Origin: Virgifigura deserti
Lineage (GTDB): Bacteria > Pseudomonadota > Alphaproteobacteria > Dongiales > Dongiaceae
Direction of reading: 5' to 3'
Length of the DNA stretch: 64,000 nucleotides
Assembly (NCBI GenBank): GCA_003576685.1
Contig: QOZR01000014.1
Coordinates: 1-64,000 of the forward strand
Part shown: one piece after another, positions 51,582 to 60,920 of the stretch
Numbering within the stretch: position 1 is the stretch's first letter
How the letters are laid out: each line of letters starts with the position of its first letter
Position numbers and translations under genes: made by a program
The notes under the pieces: generated by a model
The model's database searches: none
What the model saw: only the letters and a program-made list of their open reading frames with translations
Told to the model about the DNA's origin: nothing

Positions 51582-51908
51582 ATGAGCGACAACGATAGAA
51601 TTCGAAAGGATGGTCCGTCGACCGGCGTCGTCGTCAAAAGCAAGCCGAAGACGAAGAAGCCGTCGATGTACAAGGTGCTGTTGCTCAACGACGATTATAC
51701 GCCCATGGAGTTCGTCGTTCTCGTGCTTGAGCGTTTTTTCAACAAGAACCGGGACGATGCTACCCGGATCATGCTGCACGTTCATCGTCGGGGCGTGGGT
51801 ATCTGCGGCGTTTACACCTACGAAGTGGCCGAAACGAAGGTGACGCAGGTGATCGACTTCGCGCGCCGCAACGAGCACCCTCTCCAATGCACGCTGGAAA
51901 AGGAATAG
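51582..51908 (+). CDS. clpS: ATP-dependent Clp protease adaptor ClpS
   Basis: This is an adaptor of 108 residues that delivers N-degron proteins to ClpA. The core MYKVLLLNDDYTPMEFVVLVLERFFNKNRDDATRIMLHVHRRGVGICGVYTYEVAETKV holds the N-degron pocket, with the NDD and the HVH/HRRG segments. The flexible N-terminus of about 28 residues is normal. It starts at the ATG at 51582, and clpA begins eight bases after its stop. The two are one operon. Confidence 0.96.
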   Translation: MSDNDRIRKDGPSTGVVVKSKPKTKKPSMYKVLLLNDDYTPMEFVVLVLERFFNKNRDDATRIMLHVHRRGVGICGVYTYEVAETKVTQVIDFARRNEHPLQCTLEKE

Positions 51909-51915
51909 GCTGTTA

Positions 51916-54261
51916 ATGCTCTCGTCGAACCTGGAGAAGACCCTGCATAGGGCGCTCGCTTATGCCAATGAGCGGCGCCACGAATACGCAACGCTCGAAC
52001 ATCTCCTCCTCGCGCTGACGGAGGATCAGGATGCGGTCGCCGTGTTGCGCGCCTGCAATCTCGACCTCGAGCGCCTGCGGCGGGACCTGATCGAATATAT
52101 CGACGGGCAGCTCGCCAACCTTGTCGGCAGCGATCTCGGTGATGCGAAGCCGACCGCCGGCTTCCAGCGGGTGCTGCAGCGCGCCGCGATCCATGTCCAG
52201 TCCTCCGGACGGGAGGAGGTGACTGGCGCCAATGTCCTGGTCGCGCTCTTCTCGGAACGCGAGAGCCATGCCGTTTATTTCCTGCAGGAGCAGGAGATGT
52301 CACGGCTCGACGCGGTTAACTACATCAGTCACGGCATCGCCAAGGCGCGCGGCCGGTCGGAGACCCGGCGGGTGCAGGGCGCCGATGCGGACGCGGCCGC
52401 CGAGAAGGTGGTGAAGAACGGGACGGAGGCGCTCGACGCCTACTGCGTGAACCTCAACAAGAAGGCGGAGAACGGCAAGATCGACCCGCTGATCGGCCGT
52501 CAGGCCGAGGTCGAGCGGACGATCCAGATCCTCTGCCGCCGGTCGAAGAACAATCCGCTTTATGTCGGCGATCCGGGCGTCGGCAAGACGGCCATCGCCG
52601 AAGGGCTGGCGCGGCGGATCATTCATGGCGAGGTGCCCGAGGTCCTGCGCGACGCCACCATCTACAGCCTGGACATGGGCTCGCTGCTGGCGGGAACCCG
52701 CTATCGCGGCGATTTCGAGGAGCGGTTGAAGGCGGTGCTGGCCGAGCTCGAGGCGATAGACAAGGCCGTCCTCTTCATCGACGAGATCCACACCGTGATC
52801 GGGGCCGGCGCCACCAGTGGCGGCGCGATGGACGCGTCGAACCTGCTGAAGCCGGCGCTCGCGAGCGGCACGCTCCGCTGCATCGGCTCGACCACCTATA
52901 AGGAATACCGCAACTACTTCGAGAAGGACCGGGCACTCGTCCGCCGGTTCCAGAAGATCGACGTGAGCGAGCCCTCGATCGAGGATTCGGTGAAGATCCT
53001 GCGCGGGCTGAAGCCCTATTACGAGCAGCATCACCGCGTCCGCTACACGGCGGAGGCAATCCGCAGCTCGGTCGAGCTGGCGGCCCGCTATATCAATGAC
53101 CGCAAGCTGCCAGACAAGGCGATCGACATCATTGACGAGGTCGGCGCGGCCCAGATGCTGGTGCCGGAGAGCCGGCGGCGGAAGACGATCACCGTGAAGG
53201 ACGTCGAGGCCGTGGTTGCCAAGATCGCGCGGATCCCGCCGAAGAGCGTGTCGCGCGACGACAAGTCGACGCTGCAGAACCTGGAGCGGGACCTGAAGAC
53301 GATGGTATTCGGCCAGGACAAGGCGATCGTGGCGCTGTCGAGCGCCATCAAGCTGGCCCGCGCCGGTCTGCGCGAGCCGGAGAAGCCGATCGGCAGCTAT
53401 CTGTTCTCGGGCCCCACCGGCGTCGGCAAGACCGAGGTCGCGCGGCAGCTGGCGCGCAGCTTGGCTATCGAGCTGATCCGTTTCGACATGTCGGAATATA
53501 TGGAGCGGCACACCGTATCGCGCCTGCTGGGCGCGCCGCCGGGCTATGTCGGCTTCGACCAGGGCGGGCTGCTCACCGACGCGATCGACCAGCATCCGCA
53601 TGCGGTTCTGCTGCTCGACGAGATCGAGAAGGCGCATCCGGACCTGTTCAACGTGCTGCTGCAGGTGATGGACCACGGCAAGCTGACCGACCATAACGGG
53701 AAGTCGGTCGATTTCCGCAACGTGATCCTGATCATGACCACGAACGCCGGCGCGGCCGACATGGCGAAGCCCGCGATCGGTTTCGCCCGCGAGCAGCGGC
53801 TCGGCGAGGATACGGACGCGATCAACCGGATGTTCACGCCCGAGTTCCGCAACCGGCTCGACGCGGTCATCGGGTTCGCCAACCTGGCGCCCGAGACGGT
53901 CGCCCGCGTCGTCGACAAGTTCGTCATGCAGCTCGAGGTGCAGCTCGCCGACCGCAGCGTCACGATCGAGCTGTCGGACGGCGCGCGGGCTTGGCTGGCG
54001 AAGGCGGGCTTCGATCCGCTCTACGGCGCCCGGCCGCTCGCCCGGGTCATTCAGGAGCACATCAAGAAACCGCTTGCCGAGGAGCTGCTGTTCGGCAAGC
54101 TGGAGAAGGGCGGCGTGGTCCGCGTCGACGTCAAGGACGACGCGCTCACCTTCTCCTACATCCCCGGCAAGCCCAGCGGCGGGTCCGGCGGCGACGAAGC
54201 GCCGGGCAGCGATACGCCGCCCGAGAACAGCCCCGGCAAGACGCCGGCCCTGGTGGAGTAG
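51916..54261 (+). CDS. clpA: ATP-dependent Clp protease ATPase subunit ClpA
   Basis: This is a AAA+ unfoldase of 781 residues that feeds ClpP. The N-domain (about residues 1-145) is the ClpS-binding domain. The first ATPase has Walker A GDPGVGKTAIAEG and the second GPTGVGKTEVARQ. DEIHTVIGAG and DEIEKAHPDLFNVLLQVMD are Walker B regions. IGFAREQR follows the second domain, where the ClpP-binding loop of ClpA (IGL/IGF) lies. A Gly/Ser/Pro-rich C-terminal tail of about 30 residues is present. It is co-transcribed with clpS; clpP is not in the window. Confidence 0.96.
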   Translation: MLSSNLEKTLHRALAYANERRHEYATLEHLLLALTEDQDAVAVLRACNLDLERLRRDLIEYIDGQLANLVGSDLGDAKPTAGFQRVLQRAAIHVQSSGREEVTGANVLVALFSERESHAVYFLQEQEMSRLDAVNYISHGIAKARGRSETRRVQGADADAAAEKVVKNGTEALDAYCVNLNKKAENGKIDPLIGRQAEVERTIQILCRRSKNNPLYVGDPGVGKTAIAEGLARRIIHGEVPEVLRDATIYSLDMGSLLAGTRYRGDFEERLKAVLAELEAIDKAVLFIDEIHTVIGAGATSGGAMDASNLLKPALASGTLRCIGSTTYKEYRNYFEKDRALVRRFQKIDVSEPSIEDSVKILRGLKPYYEQHHRVRYTAEAIRSSVELAARYINDRKLPDKAIDIIDEVGAAQMLVPESRRRKTITVKDVEAVVAKIARIPPKSVSRDDKSTLQNLERDLKTMVFGQDKAIVALSSAIKLARAGLREPEKPIGSYLFSGPTGVGKTEVARQLARSLAIELIRFDMSEYMERHTVSRLLGAPPGYVGFDQGGLLTDAIDQHPHAVLLLDEIEKAHPDLFNVLLQVMDHGKLTDHNGKSVDFRNVILIMTTNAGAADMAKPAIGFAREQRLGEDTDAINRMFTPEFRNRLDAVIGFANLAPETVARVVDKFVMQLEVQLADRSVTIELSDGARAWLAKAGFDPLYGARPLARVIQEHIKKPLAEELLFGKLEKGGVVRVDVKDDALTFSYIPGKPSGGSGGDEAPGSDTPPENSPGKTPALVE

Positions 54262-54272
54262 AGGGTGGAGTA

Positions 54273-54295
54273 GGGGCGGGTTTCAAACCCGCCCC
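54273..54295. repeat. Hairpin between clpA and the FemAB-like gene
   Basis: Perfect 11-base arms (ggggcgggttt 54273-54283, aaacccgcccc 54285-54295) with a single-base centre. It lies between convergent stops and could act as a bidirectional terminator or as a dispersed palindrome. Confidence 0.8.
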
Positions 54296-54317
54296 AACCC
54301 CTCAGTCACCCGGCCTC

Positions 54318-55478
54318 TTAATTACCGCGCCGAAACGGAGAATAGTCCGCCAACGTCCGGATATCCTGCTCGACGGCCAGCTGCTCGCGGCGCAGAAACC
54401 CCTCGACTGCCGCGGCGAACGGCTCGTCACGGATCCAATGGGCGCTGTGGGTCATGACTGGCAGATAGCCGCGCTGGATCTTGTGCTCGCCCTGGGCCCC
54501 GGCCTCGACGCGGGCGAGGCGATGGGCGATCGCGTACTCGATGGCCTGATAGTAGCAGGCCTCGAAATGCAGGAACCTGTAGTCTCCGTCGCAGCCCCAG
54601 TTGCGGCCATAGAGCGCGTCCGTTCCGCGGAGGTTTAGGGCGCCCGCCACGGGCCGGCCGCGATCCTCCGCCATCACCAGAACGATTCGGTCGGCCATCC
54701 GCTCGCCCAGCCGCGAGAAGAACTCGCGCGTCAGATAGGGTGAGCCCCATTTTCGATCGCTGGTGCTGATGTAGAAGCCGTAGAAGGCGTCCCAATGCTG
54801 CTCCTCGATCGCATCGCCGGTGAGCGCCCGGATCTCGATGCCCGATTCGGCGACCTCGCGCCGCTCCTTGCGGATCGCCTTGCGCTTGCGCGAGGAGAGC
54901 GCGGCCAGGAAGTCCTCGAAGCTGTCATAGCCCGGGTTGGTCCAGTGGAACTGATAGCCGGCGCGCAGCATCAGGCCCGCCTCGGCGAGGGCGCGGCTGT
55001 CCGCCTCGGATGCGAAGGTGACGTGCAGCGACGACACCTTGTGGCGGCGCGCCACCTCGACCATCGCCTGGATCAGCGTCCGGCGGACCGTGTCCGCCGA
55101 CGGCCCCGGCCGCACCAGCAGTCGCGGGCCCGGAACGGGGGTGAAGGGCACGGCGACCTGCAGCTTCGGGTAATAGTGGCCGCCCGCGCGCTCATAGGCG
55201 GCGGCCCAGCCATGGTCGAAGACATACTCGCCGTAGGAGTGGCCTTTCAGATACATCGGCGCGGCGGCGCAGAGCGCGCCTGCCGCATCCTCCACCAGCA
55301 GATGCTGCGGCAGCCACCCGGTCTCGGCCTCGACAGAGCCGCTGTCTTCGAGCGCGGCGAGGAAGGCGTGGGAGACGAATGGGTTGTCGCCGCCGGCGCA
55401 GGCATCCCACTGGGCCGCATCAACCGTGCCGATGCGCTCGGTCACGCGGGCGGTGACCGGTTCCCGCCCGTCAGGCAC
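54318..55478 (-). CDS. FemAB/GNAT-like transferase
   Basis: This protein of 386 residues has the FemAB_like pattern of a Gcn5-related transferase: NPFVSHAFLAALEDSGSV near residue 32, then the repeated stretch SSRKRKAIRKERREV in the middle. GRNWGCDGDYRFLHFEACYYQAIEYAIAHRL and GAQGEHKIQRGYLPVMTHSAHWI are close to the conserved C-terminal part. No signal peptide is seen. The start is uncertain: the open frame begins at a GTG (55476-55478) without a clear ribosome site, and a GTG at residue 8 is possible. The substrate is unknown, though relatives are often linked to the cell envelope. Confidence 0.8.
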   Translation of the reverse strand: MPDGREPVTARVTERIGTVDAAQWDACAGGDNPFVSHAFLAALEDSGSVEAETGWLPQHLLVEDAAGALCAAAPMYLKGHSYGEYVFDHGWAAAYERAGGHYYPKLQVAVPFTPVPGPRLLVRPGPSADTVRRTLIQAMVEVARRHKVSSLHVTFASEADSRALAEAGLMLRAGYQFHWTNPGYDSFEDFLAALSSRKRKAIRKERREVAESGIEIRALTGDAIEEQHWDAFYGFYISTSDRKWGSPYLTREFFSRLGERMADRIVLVMAEDRGRPVAGALNLRGTDALYGRNWGCDGDYRFLHFEACYYQAIEYAIAHRLARVEAGAQGEHKIQRGYLPVMTHSAHWIRDEPFAAAVEGFLRREQLAVEQDIRTLADYSPFRRGN

Positions 55479-55566
55479 GGGCGGGTCCGGTGGCGAGTGG
55501 CTTGGTCATGGCAACCAGATTGGTAGCCATGCGCCCCCGGGCAAGAGGAAAACCGGCCCCTGCGCC

Positions 55567-56034
55567 TCAGGCGACCTCGAAGACGGCGTCGACCTCGACC
55601 GCCACATTGAGCGGCAGCACGTTGGTGCCGACGGCGAAGCGGGCATGTTTGCCGGCGTCGCCGAACACCTCGACCATCAGGTCGGAGACGCCGTTGGCGA
55701 TCTTCGGCTGGTCAGTGAAATCCTCGGTCGAGTTGACGAAGACGCCGAGCTTGACGCAGCGCCGCGCTCGGTCGAGGTCGCCGTTCAACGCTGCCTTGAG
55801 CTGCGCGATGATGTTCAGGCCGCAGAGGCGCGCTGCGGCCTGTCCGTCCTCGACCGAAAAGTCGCGGCCGAGCTTGCCGACATATTTGAACTCTCCGTTC
55901 CAGACCGTCACCTGGCCGGAGATGAAGACGAGATTGCCGGTGGCGACGGCCGGCACATAGTTTGCGACGGGCGCCGCCGCCTTCGGCAGCTCGATCTTCA
56001 GTTCCGCCAACCGCTGGTCGATCTTTCCGGCCAT
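55567..56034 (-). CDS. RidA family protein
   Basis: This is a YjgF/RidA-fold protein of 155 residues, the subgroup with an N-terminal extension (MAGKIDQRLAELKIELPKAA). RidA proteins hydrolyse reactive enamine/imine intermediates; this subgroup may have other roles. Typical stretches are GNLVFISGQVTVWNGEFKYVGKLG and VFVNSTEDFTDQPKIANGVSDLMVEVFG. The catalytic arginine of true RidA is probably the one in GKHARFAVGTNVLPLNVAVEVDAVFE. The start was set at the ATG at 56032-56034 because AGGAG lies upstream. Confidence 0.9.
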   Translation of the reverse strand: MAGKIDQRLAELKIELPKAAAPVANYVPAVATGNLVFISGQVTVWNGEFKYVGKLGRDFSVEDGQAAARLCGLNIIAQLKAALNGDLDRARRCVKLGVFVNSTEDFTDQPKIANGVSDLMVEVFGDAGKHARFAVGTNVLPLNVAVEVDAVFEVA

Positions 56035-56129
56035 CTTTATCTGCTCCTGCTTCCGCTCAGGTTTGAAAGGAGCGGCAGCATAGCCAGATCGCATGGCTTG
56101 ATCCAGAGAGCTGAGGCGCTCCGGAGAGG

Positions 56130-56458
56130 TCAGACGGCCGTGGCCTCCGCTCGCAGATAGATTCCGAGATCGGAGATCTCCATATGCCGCTCGGGATTGG
56201 CGAGGGCGGCGAAGCCGTGCGGGCGGCAGAGGGCGTGCGCGTCGCGGGTAACGAGGCTCCAGCGGCGCAGGTTTTGCAGCTCCGGATGCGCCATGACGGC
56301 GCCGACCAGCCAACGGCCGAGGTCATTCCCGCGAAATGCCGAGTCGATGAAGACGTCGCCCAGTAGGACTCGGCGAGAAAGCCGTGGATATAGTCGATAT
56401 TGAGCCGCTGCTTGTCGGTGCTGATCGTGAGGCCGTCGCGGTGCCAGTCGTGATTCAT
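56130..56458 (-). pseudogene. GNAT acetyltransferase with internal deletion and frameshift
   Basis: From the ATG at 56456-56458 the frame reads NHDWHRDGLTISTDKQRLN and then ESYWATSSS. At that point the reading frame changes: the other frame continues DVFIDSAFRGNDLGRWLVGA, then RRWSLVTRDAHALCR and ERHMEISDLGIYL to a stop at 56130. Typical members of this GNAT group have about 50 residues between SYW and the strand DVFV. Those codons are gone, so the acetyl-CoA-binding part is broken. The remaining coding sequence is well preserved, suggesting a recent loss. Confidence 0.75.
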
Positions 56459-56570
56459 GGCCGTCTGCCGGTGAAACGCTCCAATGGAAAACCGGGCTCG
56501 CGCCGTCGACGCGAGCCCGGAAGTCTACAGGGAGAGTTCAGGCCATCGTTACGTCAAATGTGATGGCTCC

Positions 56571-59500
56571 TCACGAGCAACCCGATGTCCCGCCGCAGGT
56601 CGCGCATTTCAGGCAGGTGCCGTTGCGTACCAGCGTGAAATTGCCGCACTCGCCGCAGGCGTCGCCCTCATAGCCCTTGAGGCGCGCTTCGCGGACCCGG
56701 TCGAAGCGATCATCGACGGCCTGGACGACTGGGGCCGCAGCTGTGGCGGTTCCAGTGACTAGCCCCGGTGCCGTTGCGGCTGCCGCGGCATTACCGGAGA
56801 TCTCGGCCGTCCCCCGCGCCGCGCTGCGCCCGCCGCCCGCATCGCCGTTGCCATGCAGGACGATCAAGTTGTTGCGGACATAGCCGACGCTGGCGAAGCG
56901 CTTGACCGCGTCGAGCGCGGCGTCGGCCTGGGCCGGCTCGGGCAGGTTGCTCTCGCCGACGCCCTGGCCGACGCTGTCGGGCAGCAAATCGTTCGGCTCG
57001 ACATGGGCGAGATCGGTCCGCGAGAGATAGGAGATCGCGAGCTCGCGGAAGATGTAGTCGAGCACCGAGGTTGCCATCTTGATCGCGTCGTTGCCTTCGA
57101 CCATGCCCGACGGCTCGAACCGAGTGAAGGTGAAGGCTTCGACGAACTCCTCGAGCGGCACGCCATATTGCAGGCCGATCGAGATCGCGATGGCGAAATT
57201 ATTCATCAGGCTGCGGAAGGCGGCGCCTTCCTTGTGCATGTCGATGAAGATCTCGCCGAGCTTGCCGTCCTCATACTCGCCGGTCCGCAAATAGACCTTG
57301 TGGTTGCCGACGATCGCCTTCTGGGTATAGCCCTTGCGCCGGCCGGGTAGCTTGTGGCGCTCGGCCGCGGCCACGCGCTCGATCACCCGCTCGACGATGC
57401 GTTCGGCCAGCATCGGCGCCCGCGCCGCCGCCGGCGCCTCGATGATCTCGTCGAGATCGTCCTCCTCGTCGCCGAGGATCGAAGACGAGAGCGGCTGCGA
57501 CAGCTTCGAGCCGTCGCGATAGAGCGCGTTGGCCTTCAGCCCCAGGCGCCAGGACAGCATGTAGGCGTCCTTGCAGTCCTTGACCGTCGCCGGGTTCGGC
57601 ATGTTGATGGTCTTCGAGATCGCGCCGGAGATGAAGGGCTGTGCCGCCGCCATCATCCGGATGTGGCTCTCCACCGACAGGAACCGCTTGCCGGTCCGGC
57701 CGCAGGGATTGGCGCAGTCGAAGATCGGCAGGTCCTCGTCCCGGAGATGCGGCGCCCCTTCGAGCGTCATGGCGCCGCAGCAATAGGTGTTCGCCGCCTC
57801 GATCTGCGCCCGCGTGAAGCCCAGTTCCGCCAGCATGTCGAAGCGGACGTCGTTGAGTTGCGCGGTGGTGAAGCCCAGCGCGGCGGTGCAGAACTCCTCG
57901 CCCAGCGTCCATTTGTTGAAGGCGAAGCGGATGTCGAAGGCGCTGGCCAACGTCGTCTCCAGCGCCTGCAGGGTGGAGGCGGTGAAGCCCTTCGCCGTCA
58001 GGGTCTCGTGGTTGATGCCGGGGGCATTCTCCAAGGTGCCGTGGCCGACGGCATAGCGGATAATGTCTTCGATCTCGACCTCGGAATAGCCCAGCGCCAT
58101 CAAGGCTTGCGGGACCATCCGGTTGATGATCTTGAAATATCCGCCGCCGGCGAGCTTCTTGAACTTGACCAGCGCGAAATCGGGCTCGATGCCGGTGGTG
58201 TCGCAATCCATCACCAGGCCGATAGTGCCGGTGGGCGCGATCACCGTCGTCTGGGCATTGCGGTAGCCGTGCTTCTGGCCGAGCTCGAGCGCCCGGTCCC
58301 AGGCTGTCCGCGCGGCGACGGCGACCTCGACGATCGGGCAGTTGCGCAGGTCGAGCGGCACCGGCAGCACGGCTAGCCCCTCATACCCGCCGCGCTCGCC
58401 ATAAGCGGCCCGCCGGTGGTTGCGGATGACCCGCAGCATCGGCTCGCGGTTCGCCGTGAAGCCGGGGAAGGTGCCGAGCTCGCCCGACATCTCGGCCGAG
58501 GTGGCGTAGGCGACGCCGGTCATCAGCGCGGTGATGGCGCTGACCAGGGCGCGGCCCGAATCGCTGTCATAGGGAATGCCCATCGCCATCAGCAAACCGC
58601 CGATATTGGCGTAGCCGAGGCCGAGCGTACGGAAATCATAGGACCGCTGAGCGATCTCCCGCGACGGGAACTGCGCCATCAGCACGGAAACTTCGAGGAC
58701 GATCGTCCACAGCCGGACCGCATGCTCGAAGCCTGCGATGTCGAAGCCGCCGCCCTCCTCGCGGAAGGTCATCAGGTTCAGCGACGCCAGGTTGCAGGCG
58801 GTGTCGTCGAGGAACATGTACTCGGAGCAGGGGTTCGACGCCTCGATCCGGCCACTGTTGGGGCAGGTGTGCCATTCGTTGATCGTGGTGTCGTACTGCA
58901 CGCCCGGATCGGCGCAGGCCCAGGCGGCATGGCCGATCTTCTCCCACAAGTCGCGCGCTCGGACCGTCTTGGCGACCTTGCCGTCGGTGCGGCGGATCAG
59001 CTGCCAGGGTCCGTCCTCCTGGACCCGCTTGATGAAGTCGTTGGAGATCCGCACCGAATTGTTCGAGTTCTGGCCGGACACCGTCAGATAGGCGTCCGAA
59101 TCCCAGTCCGTGTCATAGCTGCGGAAGTCGATCTCGGTATAGCCCTGCTCGGCGAACTGCATCACCCGCTTGATGTAGTTCTCCGGGATCATCACCTTGC
59201 GGGCGGCCTTGACGGCCTTTTTCAGGTCCGGGTTTTGCTGCGGGTCGAACCGACCGTCGCCGGTGCCGGCATGGCAGGCGCGGATGATCGTGTTCAGATG
59301 CTCGCGGGCGAGGCGCGAGCCGGCGACGAGCGCCGCCACCTTCTGCTCCTCGACCACCTTCCAGTCGATATAGTCCTCGATGTCGGGGTGATCGAGGTCG
59401 ACCGTCACCATCTTGGCGGCACGGCGCGTCGTGCCCCCGGACTTGATCGCGCCGGCGGCGCGGTCGCCGATCTTGAGGAAGCTCATCAGCCCCGAGGACT

Positions 59501-60248
59501 TGCCGCCGCCGGCGAGCGATTCGCCGTTGCCGCGCAGCTTCGAGAAGTTGCTGCCGGTGCCGGAGCCGTATTTGAAAAGCCGCGCCTCGCGCACCCACAG
59601 ATCCATGATGCCGCCGTCATTCACCAGATCGTCGGCGACCGACTGGATGAAGCAGGCATGTGGCTGCGGATGCTCATAGGCCGAGGCCGAGGCGGTCAGC
59701 TTGCCGGTCTTGTAGTCGACGTAATAGTGGCCCTGGGCCGGACCATCGATCCCATAGGCCCAATGCAGGCCGGTGTTGAACCATTGCGGCGAGTTCGGCG
59801 CGCCCATCTGCTGGCAGATCATGTAGCGCATCTCGTCATAGAAGGCGCGGGCATCGGCCTCGGCCTCGAAATAGCCGCCCTTCCAGCCCCAATAGGTCCA
59901 GGTCCCGGCCAGCCGGTCGAACACCTGCTTGGCGCTGGCTTCGCCAACGGTGCGCTGCTCGGGCTCGAGCTGTTCGAGGGCGGCTTGGTCGGGCTCGTGC
60001 CGCCAGAGCCATTCCGGCAGATCGGCTTCGGGCACCGGCCGCAGCTTCGCCGGCACGCCGGCCTTGCGGAAATATTTCTGCGCCAGAACGTCGCAGGCGA
60101 CCTGCGACCAGTCGGCCGGCACCTCGATATCGCGAAGCTGGAACACCAGCGACCCGTCCGGATTGCGGATCTCGCTGTTGGTCCGGCGAAACTCGATAGC
60201 GGCGTAAGGTCCGGTCTCTGCTTCGGTAAAACGACGTTCGATCCGCAT
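56571..60248 (-). CDS. nrdJ: Adenosylcobalamin-dependent ribonucleotide reductase
   Basis: This is a class II ribonucleotide reductase, 1225 residues, that makes dNTPs with adenosylcobalamin and needs no oxygen. Motifs seen are NSPQWFNTGLHWAYG, GSGTGSNFSKLRG, SNPCSEYMFLDDTACNLASLN and a second catalytic stretch near YCCGAMTLEGAPHL. The C-terminus has a zinc-ribbon-like or redox tail CGECGNFTLVRNGTCLKCATCGG. The length and order fit the long alphaproteobacterial NrdJ. It is divergent from rpoH across a 1-kb gap. No cobalamin riboswitch was recognised upstream. Confidence 0.96.
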   Translation of the reverse strand: MRIERRFTEAETGPYAAIEFRRTNSEIRNPDGSLVFQLRDIEVPADWSQVACDVLAQKYFRKAGVPAKLRPVPEADLPEWLWRHEPDQAALEQLEPEQRTVGEASAKQVFDRLAGTWTYWGWKGGYFEAEADARAFYDEMRYMICQQMGAPNSPQWFNTGLHWAYGIDGPAQGHYYVDYKTGKLTASASAYEHPQPHACFIQSVADDLVNDGGIMDLWVREARLFKYGSGTGSNFSKLRGNGESLAGGGKSSGLMSFLKIGDRAAGAIKSGGTTRRAAKMVTVDLDHPDIEDYIDWKVVEEQKVAALVAGSRLAREHLNTIIRACHAGTGDGRFDPQQNPDLKKAVKAARKVMIPENYIKRVMQFAEQGYTEIDFRSYDTDWDSDAYLTVSGQNSNNSVRISNDFIKRVQEDGPWQLIRRTDGKVAKTVRARDLWEKIGHAAWACADPGVQYDTTINEWHTCPNSGRIEASNPCSEYMFLDDTACNLASLNLMTFREEGGGFDIAGFEHAVRLWTIVLEVSVLMAQFPSREIAQRSYDFRTLGLGYANIGGLLMAMGIPYDSDSGRALVSAITALMTGVAYATSAEMSGELGTFPGFTANREPMLRVIRNHRRAAYGERGGYEGLAVLPVPLDLRNCPIVEVAVAARTAWDRALELGQKHGYRNAQTTVIAPTGTIGLVMDCDTTGIEPDFALVKFKKLAGGGYFKIINRMVPQALMALGYSEVEIEDIIRYAVGHGTLENAPGINHETLTAKGFTASTLQALETTLASAFDIRFAFNKWTLGEEFCTAALGFTTAQLNDVRFDMLAELGFTRAQIEAANTYCCGAMTLEGAPHLRDEDLPIFDCANPCGRTGKRFLSVESHIRMMAAAQPFISGAISKTINMPNPATVKDCKDAYMLSWRLGLKANALYRDGSKLSQPLSSSILGDEEDDLDEIIEAPAAARAPMLAERIVERVIERVAAAERHKLPGRRKGYTQKAIVGNHKVYLRTGEYEDGKLGEIFIDMHKEGAAFRSLMNNFAIAISIGLQYGVPLEEFVEAFTFTRFEPSGMVEGNDAIKMATSVLDYIFRELAISYLSRTDLAHVEPNDLLPDSVGQGVGESNLPEPAQADAALDAVKRFASVGYVRNNLIVLHGNGDAGGGRSAARGTAEISGNAAAAATAPGLVTGTATAAAPVVQAVDDRFDRVREARLKGYEGDACGECGNFTLVRNGTCLKCATCGGTSGCS

Positions 60249-60669
60249 GGCGCGCTCACCCCTTAAATCTATTGTGGTCCGTTCCGTGCCGCTCGCCCCC
60301 AGACAATGCGACTTCGGAACCCGGTCTCGCCTGCCGCTAGTAGGCCGATCGATCCGGGACGCAAGATATAGGACTCATGGTAGTGATCGTGCAATTGAAA
60401 ATCGAGTGCGTTAATCAAAAAATTCTCTTGAAAGTTTTTGAATAAGAGAATGCAAAAACAATCCACAGACTACCATCTGCAGATATTGTCATCCGTAAGA
60501 TTTTTATTGCTCAGGTCGGCGCCGACGTCGTGCCAGCGCTGCCATTTTATCTTACGTCACAAAATGACGTTTCATAGTCTCTTTTGATGCCGGCGAAATC
60601 CGGCACGCAGCCAAGCCGTCAAATTGTCCCGTCGCGTTTGCCGCTTTGGATCATCGCCGAGACAACCTT

Positions 60670-60684
60670 AATCGATCGTTAAGT
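60670..60684. promoter_or_regulatory. CtrA-type site (TTAA-N7-TTAA)
   Basis: TTAA-tcgatcg-TTAA at 60670-60684 fits the CtrA spacing. It lies about 420 bases before nrdJ and 590 before rpoH. Cell-cycle control of dNTP synthesis is a reasonable guess, not shown. Confidence 0.4.
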
Positions 60685-60886
60685 CCGTCCCGGCGCTGTC
60701 CGCTAGCCATTGTGGGCAACCGGCTGAAGAGACCTACATATTGTTAAAGTTAACAGACGATGGCAAGGCATGTTCCATCGTGGACGAAAAAATTTCGGTG
60801 GATAACGCAAGATGTTGTGGCTGGTGGCACGGGATGAGCCCAACATAAGGGCCTCGGATGCGCGGCATCAAGTCTCGGCACGGTCC

Positions 60887-60920
60887 CATGGCCCAACCGC
60901 CGGTCGGCGGTTGGGCCATG
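60887..60920. repeat. Perfect hairpin in the rpoH upstream region
   Basis: Perfect 15-base arms (60887-60901 with 60906-60920) and a four-base loop, 350 bases before the rpoH start. There is no T-run on either strand. It could be a small-RNA end, a palindromic repeat or part of an mRNA leader. Confidence 0.75.

Noticed and set aside
52300..54060. Minus-strand open frame of 586 codons opposite clpA.
   Set aside because: Shadow of the conserved AAA+ sequence; no independent signal.
58416..60266. Plus-strand open frame of 616 codons opposite nrdJ.
   Set aside because: Antisense to highly conserved reductase motifs; no ribosome site or domain.
60249..60480. Cobalamin riboswitch in front of nrdJ.
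   Set aside because: No B12-box or recognisable fold in the sequence next to the start; a covariance-model search (Rfam RF00174) would decide.
60480..60510. Possible NrdR box (acaatatctgc on the minus strand) before nrdJ.
   Set aside because: Only a partial match and no second copy at the usual spacing.
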